The notes under the pieces were generated by a model, which had not been told where the DNA came from, ran no database searches, and saw nothing but the letters and a program-made list of their open reading frames with translations. A stretch of DNA of 64,000 nucleotides from positions 1,364,001 through 1,428,000 of the forward strand of contig CM065883.1 of assembly GCA_033439255.1 (NCBI GenBank), given 5' to 3'. A program made the translations under genes and the position numbers. Below are positions 24,266 through 36,006 of this stretch, piece after piece. Within the stretch, counting starts at the first letter, position 1; each line of letters starts with the position of its first letter. The DNA comes from Hericium rajendrae. Lineage: Eukaryota > Basidiomycota > Agaricomycetes > Russulales > Hericiaceae.

Positions 24266-24673
24266 TTATCTGCACCGAGGCCAGCCCAGCACTTCAATTT
24301 TGCGCTGGGAGGATTCGATATTTTGCCATAGCGCCCTCCCAGTTCTGATACGTGTTTCATCGCTAAGACAGGCTATTAATATTATATTATAATCGGTCAG
24401 TTCCCTAAGCGACACTACGCTACCCAGTCCGGAATCATTGAAGCGGCCAAAGCGTTTCTCCATGGCGCCCCCGTCTTTGTACAACTTGCCCTCTGGTGTG
24501 TTTGAGCTGCTACGGGAAATTTGGTCCACAATTGACGGGAAGTGCTCATCTCCACAGACGTGCGGAAAGCGCACACAGTTCTGACACCTATCGTCCCGCA
24601 ACCACGCCTGTGTCAAGTTGTAGTCAGAATTACAAATATGAGTCTCTTTTGGTCCACTGAAACAGTCGCCCAT
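24266..24673 (-). CDS. Doubtful hypothetical protein
   Basis: A single ATG-started frame of 135 codons. It has a cluster of four Cys (CFSG..HIC near the start, then RCQNCVRFPHVCGDEHF) and a polar middle. No family is recognised. It stands alone between the bZIP gene and the DUF6593 gene with no splice signal to test. It could be an expressed orphan, a remnant or a chance frame. Confidence 0.22.
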   Translation of the reverse strand: MGDCFSGPKETHICNSDYNLTQAWLRDDRCQNCVRFPHVCGDEHFPSIVDQISRSSSNTPEGKLYKDGGAMEKRFGRFNDSGLGSVVSLRELTDYNIILIACLSDETRIRTGRALWQNIESSQRKIEVLGWPRCR

Positions 24674-25579
24674 TCACAGCCACAGCTCGCGTCGGGCTAC
24701 AGCTGCTAGATTCCTTGCTCTATCTGGTCTCCTGGATCTCGGCTTCCCCCCTATCTGACAGGTGAGCCCGAATGCAGCTATGTTATCCACAGTTTACATA
24801 CGCATCACATCTCGATACGCAACGTGGGCAGCGTCTTTTACTCAATCACGGTGTCCTCGCGACGCGTCCCCTCGAGGCCTCTAAGGAACGCAGTCCTAGC
24901 TCAACAAATTATGGCTAGCCTCAAGCCAGAGTAAGACCGTTGGAGCCTTGTGCATCGAGTTTCTAATGCTCGGAGATCGATAAGGTCCGACGTACCAGCA
25001 GCCCATTGGCATTGTGGCCCTGATGATTTCTTCGTTCTCTTTTCATCGATTTGCTATCCCCCGCCTCATCTGTGATCCTTGGAGACGCCTGACGGTGTCC
25101 TTCCCATTCTGGGGACATGTGAACAATACGAGTGCTCATATGTTGAAACGCTAGCGGCTCCTTGGCGGCTCCCCCCGCCCGGCCGTCCACCTCATTACGC
25201 CGACGTTCGACTTATTATTACCATGCTGCCTGACTCCCGCACGATTGCTCTGTTATTTTGCGGCCTCGAAATCGCCCCCACACGCGTCCCTCACGTTGGG
25301 ACCGATTTCTGATCGCATAGCGCGATGCGAAGTTTGGGATTCCTAGACACCATTTTATCTCGGAGGCCCGTTAATGTCGTCACTACTGAGGTCGTCGCAG
25401 TCGTCCGGGCACCCGGCCTTGCAACCCGCAAAAACGACGGTATATGACCGTGGCACTTATTAGCAGCAAGGTTTGATGATTTCGCGCCCTCTAGCGTCCG
25501 TCCCGCTTCGATTTAACCCCCCTCTTCCCGCTCCTTCACCCACAGCCTCATCCGTTCGCTCCCCAGTCTTACACGTACC
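24674..25579. other. Intergenic, no gene recognised
   Basis: About 0.9 kb upstream of the DUF6593 gene. Short frames only. The last 150 bases before the ATG are C/T-rich, as is common in fungal leaders. Confidence 0.45.
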
Positions 25580-26331
25580 ATGTCCTCCACCGATATCATC
25601 CTCAAATTTTCGTACCCTCCTGCAGAGTCCAACTCGGACATGCGCACGTTCAACGTCTACAGAGTCTACGAGGGATCAACGGATCAACTCGAATTGTACA
25701 AGGTCAGTCTCACGAGGTGCTTGTTCGTCGTACTGCGTCGCTCAACCGCGGGTTTTGGCCAGTTCTACCACCCGAACACCGGCCTCTCGATCGGCGTGAC
25801 CACCTTCCATCGCAAAAACACCACCACGTCAAAATGGGAGACTGCAGGGGAGATCGAGTGGTCTTCGGACACCAACGCGACTGTCCACTTCGGCATCGAC
25901 GAGGTGAGCTAACCTCTCTCCCCTGTCGTGTCTACGTCTCAAGCCGACGCGCTCAGGTGCCCATGCGCGAGCTGCGCAAACCTAAAAACACGAACAGCAA
26001 GTGAGTACTTATCGTTTGGCCGTTGGGACGAGCTCGTTCTCATGCGTCGTGCGCATTCAGGTCACGCCGGTTCAAGGCCTCGGGCCATGAGTACAAGTGG
26101 AAGATCGCAGAGGGCGACAAAGATCTTTTTGTGAGCTCGCATACAGAGGCTACAGCGCCACGACGTGCTAAAAGAATCCTACAGTGTGTCGACTCCCGCG
26201 GAAAGAAGGTGGCGACCTGGACGCAGGACGACCTCACGCTACGCGTCGAGGCGCGGGGCGAGGGCGCACTGGATCGCATCGTTGTGACCTGCTTGCTGAA
26301 TAGTTGGATGAAGGGTCAAGGGATGTGGTGA
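25580..26331 (+). CDS. DUF6593 domain protein (copy 1)
   Basis: Member of a family of unknown function that is expanded in agaricomycetes. Five exons: 25580-25702, 25763-25903, 25957-26000, 26061-26130 and 26185-26331. They sum to 525 bases, or 174 residues. The beta-rich pattern is clear: MRTFNVYRVYEGSTDQ, FYHPNTGLSIGVTTFHRKN, WETAGEIEWSSDTNATVHF, FKASGHEYKWKIAEG, VDSRGKKVATWTQDDLTLRV, and a hydrophobic end VVTCLLNSWM. No signal peptide or membrane span. A second, quite different DUF6593 gene lies at 36.0-36.8 kb. The 3' end faces RPB12, 103 bases away. Confidence 0.85.
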
Positions 26332-26434
26332 AATGGTATGGTATGATATGATATCCCCGACGACTATCACCGCGCCTCGAATTGTACCACTATAATAGTT
26401 AGATGATACGTTAGTTAGACAGAAGACTATGCTT

Positions 26435-26685
26435 TTAATACGACTGTGACGTACTCCGCTTCGTCCGCTTCTTGTACATGACACGGTGCCCGCATTCTCT
26501 GCAACGGATGGGCTCCCTGGGCTTTATCTCATTCTTCGCGCCGCAGTCTGACAAATGCACAGAGTGAGAAAGAATTGACGGTATTTAATGTGGAATAGCG
26601 CACCTGCACACAGATACTCCATGTCCTGCTTGGGGGCGGCCATGTAGCCGCCATTTGTATAGGGAGCAGCCTGTCCTTGGTTCAT
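26435..26685 (-). CDS. RPB12: RNA polymerase I/II/III subunit RPABC4
   Basis: The small zinc-binding subunit shared by the three nuclear RNA polymerases. Two exons (26685-26604 and 26547-26435) give 64 residues. The zinc ribbon is complete: [14 protein letters not shown] supplies two Cys and [16 protein letters not shown] two more, in CxxC pairs 14 residues apart. The basic C-terminal end KKRTKR is the family signature. The gene is convergent with the DUF6593 gene. Confidence 0.95.
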
Positions 26686-27786
26686 GGTCGAGACGAAGAA
26701 GCGAAAGTAGAGAAACGTGCGAGGGCGTGACTAATCGAGTGCCCGGCGGCTCGGCCCCGAGCTACCGACTCCCGTCGCGACGCGAACCTCTTGACTTGAA
26801 GCTTGGCAACGCTCCGTCGCCACAACTGCAAACCATTTGATGGCGCTGCCGACTCATCTCCTCGGCAACCCTGTCGTCATTATTTTCTGCATCCTTGGCT
26901 CGCGTGCGATGCATCAAATCGGGTACGTGCAGTGTACGCGCTCCCGATGGTCATATCAGCTCTTCCACCGTGGATGAAGAAGCACGCACCAGAATCCATC
27001 GGCCACGAAAGGTCTCTTCTCTTCGGGCCTCAAGTTGGTATTAGCGACGCCGCACGCCGCACGGAGCTTGGTTAAAATGCGGTCATATTGGCTGTTACCC
27101 ATAAGTATACAGATTGTTGTTGTGCCATCGCCAGGGCAATCGGCATCTCGCACGCTTATATCCACATCGTTGGGGATCTGCAGGAGCATGGCTTGACGTT
27201 CTCGGAAGCATGGCAAGTGACAGTGAATTGAGAGGTTTCACAACCATCATCCGGGTTTGCGCCCGTTGGCAATTATCGTATCTTCTTTGCTTGTCTGGAC
27301 TCGCATCACAACTCATCTGCCCATCGATGCCATGATCAGAGTTTACGCCAGTTGGCATGATACAGTTGCTATTCCACCTTGCGCTGCTCTCGTGTCCATT
27401 CTTGTTCTGCGGGTATCTGGGCGAGGCACGTAGTTAGGCACCCGAGCTCACAGAATTGAACAGAAGTGAGCCCGAGATCCACGATCGACTTCCGAAGCCT
27501 GCGCGATTATCGCCCTGAGCAGAACAATTATAACTTACTTGCAGCGGGTCTCCTTGCCGACCGACGAGATGATGGACAACCCTGCAGTTCTGGCCGTGGT
27601 CCACAACGATCACTGCGCCCAGCTGAGGCAGCTGATCAACTAGGCAACTGGCAACTTGACGACAATTCTCCCCACAGCCTCCTTATCGACCTGTATCCAA
27701 GGGTCTATTGTCTCTTATATAGCCCGTGCATTGTCTACCGATGGATACTCTAGTTGTTTTCCAGCAACTGCCGCCCCGCCTTCGCT
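26686..27786. other. Intergenic, no gene recognised
   Basis: About 1.1 kb. A minus-strand frame at 26956-27216 has some protein-like runs but no domain, no supporting splice sites and no neighbour in phase. Otherwise nothing is seen. Confidence 0.4.
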
Positions 27787-28595
27787 ATGACCCCCCTCCC
27801 GTCGTTCGTCGAGCTCATGTCCTCTCTCGGACTTGAAGAGCGCTCGCTGTCCAACACATCCAGGACCAAAGCGCACTCGCGCACGGGCTCGTTCTCGTCG
27901 CTGACATCGTCTTCATCCCAGAGCGACGATCCTGATAGCCGACCGCCGCGGAAGGCGCCTGGAGGGAGCTACCTTTTCGCGTCAGCCCGATCTGAGGGCT
28001 GGGGCAGCGGAGGAGAAACGGATGCGGACATGCCTTCTGTAGCACGGCATACCAAGGGGAGGTATTCCCCGTATTCGACAGTGAGGGTGAGCAATACCAA
28101 TCTCAGACGCCTAGTCACGAACTGACCTCCCAGTTCTGTCTAGGTGACGAAGAGGCGGAGCGTCCCCGCCCTACATGCTGCGGTAGACGGCAAAGGCTCG
28201 CCTGACAGGGTATGTCAGACACCACTGACTGCAAAATCGTTTACTTCATCTTCTATCTATAGTCCCTCTCCTCATCCCCAATGCTGTCTCTACTGGTGTC
28301 GGAGCACCCTCGACCGGAAAGGCTCACCCGACGCAGAGGCCAGACATGGAATGGCGACCGGGAGCCCGCGACCACACCCATCTCAACGTTCGTTCGACGG
28401 AGGTCACCACATAGCCCGTCGGCATCACCAATATCCCCAACGTTCCCTCGTTCGATCCTCGAGAACCCGCTGGAGTCTCCCGTAACCCCGTTGGATCATC
28501 TTTCCATTCCTGCGCTCCCTACACTCCAGCCCTTCTTTCCATCGCCCCCTTCAGAATGCACGACCTTCACACCTTCTAACGCCGTGCAGGGCTGA
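27787..28595 (+). CDS. Ser/Pro-rich protein, unknown
   Basis: Three exons (27787-28086, 28144-28209 and 28263-28595) sum to 699 bases, or 232 residues. The N-terminus LPSFVELMSSLGLEER is the only ordered-looking part. The rest is Ser-, Pro- and Arg-rich, with many Ser-Pro sites (SPHSPSASPISPTFPRS, SPVTPLDHLS), as in proteins controlled by proline-directed kinases. No domain or signal peptide. All three exons are phase 0 with good splice sites. Function unknown. Confidence 0.7.
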
Positions 28596-28939
28596 TGCAC
28601 ACCCTGTGCCAGCCAGACAAAACCTCCCTATACATACATTGAGGAACAGTCCCTGTTCCCCCTTCATACTACCACTCTTTCTCAGACGGACTCGAACGGA
28701 CACGGACAGCTTCTACCATAACGGTTGTATGCAGCAATTTCTCTTCCATTGTTAATCAGTCCCGCCCGACAAAAGTCGCTGTGCGCCTTTCCGTACCCTC
28801 CTTCTGCCTATCCAGCCAGTCTGTATACCCACGGGATCGTCCCTCGTACCATTTCTGTACCACTACTTTCCTATACGTGCTCCTCGTTGAGCACCATATT
28901 TCCTACAATACATCTCTTCTCGTACAACGCCATAAGCTG

Positions 28940-30195
28940 TCAGTCATGCGCGTCCTCATCAGGGCCCGGACATTGCTCTTCCATTTCAGCCGCACTACCA
29001 TAGTGAGTGCCGCACCAGAAGCAGTAGTGATAGTTGCGGCGGAGGTACTGCAGCACCTGCTCTAGCCTATCTTGGGGCTAGGTACGCACAGTTGTCAGCA
29101 TAGCTTTGCAGAAGCAGGCGACGACACGGACCGACAGGCGCAGAAACTTCGCTGCTTCGCCCACTATCTCCGGCGAGAAGGGCGTCTCCTGGACGGCTTT
29201 CTCGGTCGAAGGTTCCCCTTCCTCCTCAAGCTCGGCAGCGAGCGGCAGCAGCGCATCAGCGCGCATCTGGGCACGTAGACGTCCTTGTACGGATGGATCC
29301 TCGTGGAGCACTGCGTCCGAGATGGTAATTGAATGTTCTGCGAGGACCTGCAGCAGCCCCACCGGGAACGACTCTGCCTTGAGGGGGTTGACCCAGAGCA
29401 CGTTGAACTGTCCGCGCAACGCAGACGATGATCATTAATTTCGAAAAGCTGGATACGGTGTGCGCGATACGCACCAAGATGCCCGCCTTCTCGTCGAGGG
29501 TGACGCACGTAGCCTGTGCAGGTGCCAATCGGCCCTCCGCCCGGCGCTGCAAGAACTCGCGGCGGGCGCGGTCCCGGAAGGACTCCTGGGTCGTCTGCTC
29601 CTCGACCTTTGCTAGCTTCGCGAGCTGCTCGAGGTCAGTCGGCGACGCCGCGCGCTTCCCCAGCCCGATGCCCTTCTTGCCTGGAAACAGATGAGTGGCT
29701 GCATGACCTTACACAGTATAACGCACCTGCCCACTCGCTAATTGGAATCGGCTCTATTCTGTGCTGAGCTCTTGCCTCGCGCTCGGCCTTCGACGGTAAA
29801 ATATCGGCGTCTGACGAAGACTCTGCACCAGGCGTCCCAGAAGGGGAGCGCGGTGCTGGCGGAGGGGTAGCCTCTGCCGCAGGCTCCTCCACCCTGCCCA
29901 GCGCCTGCCCGGGCTTGAAGCCCATCTTCATCATCATGGCAAGGGCTTTGCTCTGCGACTGGCTCCCGGACGCCCCCTCCTCCTCTGCTCGCTCGAACAG
30001 GCTCTTCGCAAGGCCCTCCTCACGCGCCTCGAGCTCGCGCTGTCTGCGGCTCTTCAACCGGTTCTGCTCATTGCGGAGCTGTGCGCGCTTTAGCGCCTCC
30101 TTGCGCTTGTCACTGTAGGTCTTTGGTTTCTCCTTGGGAACGTTCTCCAGTAGAAATTTGTCAGAGAGATAGTCATCTTCGCCGTCGTCGGCCAT
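28940..30195 (-). CDS. GPATCH11: G-patch protein, GPATCH11 type
   Basis: A nuclear G-patch protein; such proteins usually bind RNA and stimulate DEAH helicases, and this type is linked with splicing and centromeres. Four exons: 30195-29727, 29680-29475, 29407-29132 and 29077-28940. They sum to 1089 bases, or 362 residues. The start is acidic (MADDGEDDYLSDKFL). A basic helix follows (RLKSRRQRELEAREEGL). The G-patch is ALAMMMKMGFKPGQALG followed, after an acidic linker, by ISEWAGKKGIGLGKR, so the patch is split by a long insert. The C-terminus has DUF4187: QYLRRNYHYCFWCGTHYG and an acidic tail. Start, domains and end match the family. Confidence 0.92.
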
Positions 30196-30643
30196 CCTGG
30201 CATGAGGGCATGACACAAACAGTAAGCAAATAACGCGTCTCTGGCGCGTGCATGAGGGGTCGCGTGACTCCCGAGTCACTGACTTCGTCTTCAGCTTTCT
30301 TCCTTCGGTCTGAGCTGCGAGCATTAATGCGCCTTTCAATTCATGCATACAACAGTGAACTAGGTTCACGCCGACAGCGAATGATAAAATAAAGGTTCCA
30401 TCGTTACCAGGATTGTAAGTAAACGACAACACGTTGTCGACGAGCTAAACGGCACCAGACCGTCGAAAAGTAGCACAAACTAGAACAGTTGAGGTCCTGC
30501 TGCCGCGGGAACAGGGAACAAAAAGGAGACAGCAAGATCCATCGTGCGCGAAAACAGAACGAGAAGGTGCGACTAATGGGGCGTTACGAGTCGTGAGAGG
30601 TGGGCATGGTAGGTAAACTTCAGACTGGCGGCAGTCCTAATAA

Positions 30644-31831
30644 TTAAGAGGCAACGGCGGCGGCCTCGGGAGTAGGCTCCTTCTCGACCACACCTTCGGC
30701 ACTTTCGACACCTCCTTCGGCAGCTTCGGCAGCCTCTGCTTTCTCCTCCTCCTCGATCTGGGTGTTCACCGCAATTTTGACAGCAATGGGCCTCCCACCA
30801 ACATCCTTGCCCTCGAGAGCCTCAACGGCCTTCTTCTGCTCGTCCGCGTCACCGACGTCAACGAAGCCGTAGCCCTTTGACTTGCGGGGTCGTCCCCAGC
30901 GACGGCGGACAATGCGAGCTGAGTTAACCTTGATGCCGGCGTCGGTGAACAGGGCGGCAAGACCAGCGTCGTCGATGCTGAAGCCAAGGTTGGCGACGAA
31001 CAGCACGGTCTGGGATGGCTCGCCGACGGGCTCCTCACCAGCGGCGCGAGGAGGGCGGGGTGCACGCTTCTTGCGAGGAGCCTTAGCGCCCTCGCCGTCG
31101 GTAGCCCCCTCGACGGCGGCCTCACCCTCAGCCTTGGGCTTCTTCTGTTGGTGAGGAGTAAGCGACAGTTGATAACGCAACGGGATGAAAGCACGTACGG
31201 CAGCCTTTTTCTTTTTCTTTTTGGGCTTCTCGGCATCGCCAGTGGCGGGCGCAGAACCGTCCGCCTTCTCCGTCTCGCCGTTGGCCTCAGCGTCAGTGAC
31301 TTCGCCGGGAACAGCCTTCCCGCCACGCCTGCCGGGCCGTCTGCGGGCGGTTTTCTTGTCCTTCTTCTCCTTGTCTTTCTGGTCGGCAGGCTTAGCAATC
31401 TCGACGATGATCGGACGACCATCGAGCTCCTTCTTGTCAAGAGCCTCGACTGCCTTCTGCGCGGCCTCTGCGGTCGTGAGAGCGACAAAGCCGTAGCCGG
31501 CGGACCTGGTTCCGCGCATGATGACTTGGGCGGAGATGCTGGAGTAGAAGAATACGTAAGTTAGTCGTCAAACGCGTAGGACGCGTGCCAGCGAATGCTG
31601 TGCACAACTCGGCGTACATGTCGCTCTCGACGGGCGCGAAGAACGCCTTCAGCCCTTCATCCGTGGTGGAATACGCAAGGTTGCCGGCGAAGACCTGAGC
31701 AAGAATGAGGAAACGCGCGTGGAAGAGGAGGCACGACTGACCTTGAAACCTGGGGTCTCCTCGACAACGTCTTCCTGCGCAGCCGGAGGCACGCCATTTT
31801 CGGTGACAGGGGCGGCGGGGGCGTCAGACAT
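30644..31831 (-). CDS. Two-RRM RNA-binding protein
   Basis: Four exons (31831-31742, 31694-31618, 31538-31199 and 31144-30644) sum to 1008 bases, or 335 residues. RRM1 spans about residues 31-100: VFAGNLAYSTTDEGLKAFF (RNP2) and RSAGYGFVALTTAEAAQKAV (RNP1). A Lys/Arg-rich linker (KDKEKKDKKTARRRPGRRGG) and a Glu/Ala spacer follow. RRM2 spans about 200-280: TVLFVANLGFSIDDAGLAAL and SKGYGFVDVGDADEQKKAVE. The tail is acidic (EEEEKAEAAEAAEGG). The layout resembles Rnp24-like and nucleolin-like nuclear proteins. The basic linker suggests the nucleus or nucleolus. Substrate unknown. Confidence 0.88.
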
Positions 31832-32522
31832 TGTGACTGGTGGAACTGGTGGGGTTGTGCTTGGATGAACAGGGATGAACTAGATGAACCGGTTTCTTCG
31901 TGTCAAACTTGAAGGTTGGAAGAAAGAGTTGAAGTGGCTGCGCCATTCCTTTTTGATACAGAACAAACTCCGCCACACACGCTCGACGCTGCCTCGCACG
32001 GCACGTTTACCACTGTCGCCATGACGCCTCACACAGGCTTTCTTACGTTCTGCGATCACCATCTGACTTCTATTGATGATGGAGACGTCGTGTCCGGGCT
32101 CGGGGCACTCGACGTTGCATTGCATACAAGCCGCTGTTAGTCGGCGAGTCTGACGCGAATGCTATTTGGCAGAGCGCCACACATCAGGCCTCAGGCTCAA
32201 AGACATGTCCTTTGCTCATGCTCATGTCGATGGGGCTAGAAATCCAAGTCTCAACGAGACTGACATCTGAACAGCCTGATAATCACTGCGGTCAGATAAA
32301 GATGGGTCGCGTCTCGAGCGCATCATGCTGTCCACTGCGAGTGCGTCGCGATCGGGCATGCGTTCCGCGCAGTCAGAGCTTCCTCATTGTTGGACATTGC
32401 AGAGAACGGTGTCCCACGCGCGACAATAAGGTCAGGTAAAGCCGCGAAGGGGATCTCTCGGTTGACAGGCACGGGAGTGATGTCCTTGGCTGCCTTACAT
32501 AAGGCACCCCCCGTCGCCGACG

Positions 32523-32530
32523 ATATAAAG
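32523..32530 (+). promoter_or_regulatory. TATA-like box of the GH128 gene
   Basis: GATATAAAG-type sequence about 145 bases before the ATG at 32671, in front of a C/T-rich leader. This is a plausible core promoter for a strongly expressed secreted enzyme. Confidence 0.4.
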
Positions 32531-32670
32531 AGAGAGTGCCAGCTCCAACCATCGCGACCGCTTTCCTCTCTCCCTCCAGTCCCCCAGGCCTCCGAGGCCG
32601 CTGACACTCTTTTTCACTCCCACTCGTTCCCATCTGATTCGTCCACCCGCACCATCGAAGTTTTCCCGCA

Positions 32671-34035
32671 ATGGCCGCTAAATTTTTCAACCTTATTGCT
32701 ATCTCTACTCTCGCCATCTTGGCCTGCTCTTTCAACGCGTCCCCCGTCAACGCCCTGTCGGTAGAGCGCCACGCCGCCCGTGCATTCCCCCACGCCCACG
32801 AGGTCATTGCCAAGAAGAAGCGCTCCACCTCGTCTTCCAAGCGCTGCAAGCCCAGGCCCTCCTCTGCTGCGCCTGCACCTTCGACCAGCGCGGCCCCCGC
32901 CCCGAAGTCCTCTTCGAGCGCTGCTGCTAAGCCCTCTTCGAGCGCTGCCGCTAAACCCGCCCAGACTTCCAGCTCCAAGTCGGCCGCTTCATCCCCAGCG
33001 TCGAAGGCTGCCCCCACCAACAACAATGGCGGTGGAGGCAAAGCTGGTGTTGCTTGGCCCAACGGCGACACCAATACCTTGAATCAATGGAAGACGGCCA
33101 AGACGAACTTGTGAGTTTATTTGCATTCTGTGTGTGTTTGAATTACACTAACAATGTTTTGAAAGCCTCTACACCTGGGCTCCTCAGATTCCCGATGGTG
33201 CCAAGACCGCCGGTTTCACGCCGGTTCCTATGCTCTGGGGCTGGAACCAGGTCGACGACTTCAAGAAGCTTGTGAAGCCGGGTTACGCTAACCATGTCCT
33301 CGGCATGAACGAGTGCGTGGTATTTCTGTAGCCTGTTTGTTCCCTGCTGATTATGTGCATGTAGGCCTAACCAGTCCGGACAGTCTGACATGTCTGCCGA
33401 AGACGGTGCCAAGCTTTGGATGGATTACATCGAGCCGTTGAAGAGTCAGGGCTACACGCTCATCAGCCCTGCGACCACTTCTGCGCCTAGCGGCAAGCAA
33501 TGGATGCAGGATTGGCTCAAGGCCTGCAATGGTGGTTGCAATGTATGTTTTACTCCATCTAAGCTTAGTTACGCGTGCTTATTCACTCTCACCCATTGCA
33601 GCCCGACAAGATCGCTCTTCACTGGTACGATGTCAGCGCCGACTTCTTCAAGTCATATGTCACCGACTTCCACAACACCTTCAACAAGCCCATCTGGGTG
33701 ACTGAATTCGCATGCCAGGTACGACTCACGCCTCCGCTCTTCTCGAGATTGGGGCTTATCTTCTTTATTCTAGAACTTCAACGGTGGCGCTCAAGCTGAT
33801 GCCGGCCAGGTCTGGTCTTTCATGCAGGAGGTCACTGGATGGATGGACAGCACTTCCTGGGTCGAGGCATACTTCGCGTTTGGTAAGTTCTTGTTATCGC
33901 TGCTCTCCGCCGACGAGTGCTCATTTCTTTTCAGGTGTCATGAAGGACATGCAAGGTGTCAACACGCTCGACCAGCTGATGGACCCCTCGTCTGGTGCAC
34001 CCAATGCTCTTGGGAAGTTCTATCTCGGTATCTGA
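32671..34035 (+). CDS. Secreted GH128 endo-beta-1,3-glucanase
   Basis: Glycoside hydrolase 128 enzymes cut beta-1,3-glucan and act on the fungal wall, including during fruiting-body change. Six exons (32671-33110, 33166-33312, 33365-33542, 33602-33718, 33774-33882 and 33935-34035) sum to 1092 bases, or 363 residues. A signal peptide (FFNLIAISTLAILACS) is followed by a Ser/Ala/Pro-rich linker with near-exact repeats (SSSSAAAKP, SSSAAAKP). The catalytic domain starts at about residue 125: GVAWPNGDTNTLNQW, PVPMLWGWNQVDDF, HVLGMNEPNQSGQS with the acid Glu, LHWYDVSADFFKSYV, and PIWVTEFACQNF with the nucleophile Glu. It ends AFGVMKDMQGVNTL. The catalytic Glu roles follow the family. The linker suggests wall attachment or glycosylation. 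Confidence 0.93.
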
Positions 34036-34448
34036 ACACCCTAACTCGGACATTTGACATGTTCTATCTTGCTTCATCCTTTTGGTTCCAACCTATATAC
34101 CCTTTTGGCCCATGAAGCCTGATGTCCGGGCTATGGGTCTTCTTCCATTACATACCTCATGTATCGTCATATATCAAGCCAGGTGCTGCGCGACGGGGTT
34201 CGTTTATTACTCATTGACGTATTTCATTTTGTTATCTGCAATGTTGTGAATTGCTCATTGAAGGATTGCTGAGTGCGACAAATGTCTGCTCCGGTTATGT
34301 GTGTGCTGGGAAAGCTCGTCAGCGTGTACGCACGGGTATCCGTCCTTCCGAATCGTTCGGCTCACCGTTAGCCGTCTCCTCATGACCTGCTGGCACTGAC
34401 GCGCGTAAAATCTGTTTCACCACACGATAAACAGTCTCTACACGCACG

Positions 34449-35638
34449 ATGGTGAAGCACCTACCTCCCTCCATTAAACATCTTTTGACGCTGCGGAACC
34501 CGCAATCGTTCGCCGGACCACCTGTACCCAAGCTCAATGGAATCCTCAACAGTACTTTCGCAGACGCCAGATCCCGCAAAGCCGAGACTGGCTGGCTTGT
34601 TCTCACCGTGAGTTTGTCTCCGTGTCTGAAGTTTCTACGACTTGGCGTCACTTTGCTGACCCCGCTTATTGCAGACATGCACGCTGCTGACCGCAAACGT
34701 CCTTCTTCTGTGGGACATCTGTACCGGTTTGCTACCAGGTCTGATCCAAGTGACGCTGCAAGCAGACGAAGCGTCTCGGAGGCAGTGGGCAAGGCCGCGC
34801 TCATGCGGGAGTCGGCCTTGAAGGCGACCATCTTCACGGGAGTGCCTCGAGTAAGTCTATCTCAGTCCTCGCACGCAGTTCGCGTCGGGCAACGGACTCT
34901 CGGCGAAATTAGACTATTATGGCACTGGCGGGTCTCATGGAAGCCCTCGAGGGCGATGTGAAGGGACAGTTGAGGACCGATTCGCACAGGTACGCATACG
35001 TTGTATTCAGTCGGGCCGCTGCTCGCACAGCGATCTACGCCCCGACGGTCTGCGTCTGTGAAGAGAACGATGACGATTCACCGATATTTGTTGCAGGACC
35101 GCAAATCCCGAGAACATCGACGCGACGCTCGCGCGGGGCATGGCCCTGTGGAACTCCATCTACGAGCCGCACGCAAAGAAACTGTACGACAAGCTGGGCT
35201 CGTACCACCCTGACTTCATCTGTGCGTCCGATGTTCCGTTCCCCGCTGACTGATGCGGAACTCGCTCTGCGACGCGCGATCGCGATCAATCTTTTCCAAG
35301 TGTGCAGCCAGATGCTTATTATCTGCCCGTTTTTAGCCTTCATCATCCAAGCCTACGGCTCCGTGCTCTCTCCTCTGCCTGGGGACGGCGAACAAGGCAA
35401 CCTCTCCCGTGCTTTGGGCTCAGTCGTGGGCGTAGCTTGCTTGCGTGCCGAGGGCCACGTCGGGCCACAGCTTACTAGCCATGTTTTCGGTCTTCTCAAG
35501 GCACGCAATGTGGAGAATCTAAGCGACGAAGATAGATGGCTTTCCACGGACGAGGGGACGGAGTGGGTTATCCGTACTATCGACTCGCTGCTTGACGTTG
35601 TACAACCGGAGAATGCGGCTCTCGGTACGAAACTGTAG
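34449..35638 (+). CDS. AhpD-like (carboxymuconolactone decarboxylase fold) protein
   Basis: A fungal protein of the AhpD-like helical fold, often assigned to mitochondria; substrate unknown. Exons: 34449-34607, 34675-34850, 34913-34989, 35097-35221 and 35337-35638. Recognisable pieces are GHLYRFATRS, KAALMRESALKATIFTGVPR, TIMALAGLMEALEGDVKG, GMALWNSIYEPHAKKLYDKL, SFIIQAYGSVLSPLPGDG, RALGSVVGVACLRAEGHVG and QLTSHVFGLLKARN. No typical CxxC pair is seen. With the intron at 34608-34674 removed, the family segment TCTLLTAN is kept but one base is missing near 34698-34701. If the intron is retained the frame stays open, because 67 extra bases cancel the missing one. Corrected length is 279 residues. 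Confidence 0.78.
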
Positions 35639-36006
35639 ACGTCGTATGACCTGCCTCCGTGCAGAATAACCCCTTATAAATATACACGTTGTTGCAACGC
35701 ATGATGGCGAATAGGTCTTCGCGCGTCTTCTCATTCTCGAAGGTCCTCACCCTGGCTCAGTACGCAACACGTGTAGTCTCTCCTGCATCGAAATCTTGTT
35801 ATCTTTCGTTCAGAGCAGCTCCGTACGCAGCGAGTTTGCACGCGACGTCTGAGATAGAAACTATTGACACAGTACTTGACATGTACACGGCGTGCACTAT
35901 ACATATCACAAGATAAGCCAATGCGCGATGAATGATGATATACATTTTCGGTCCTGAAGCCAGCCTCAGTACCGATGCCAAGACAGACCGATGCCAGTAC
36001 AGGGTA

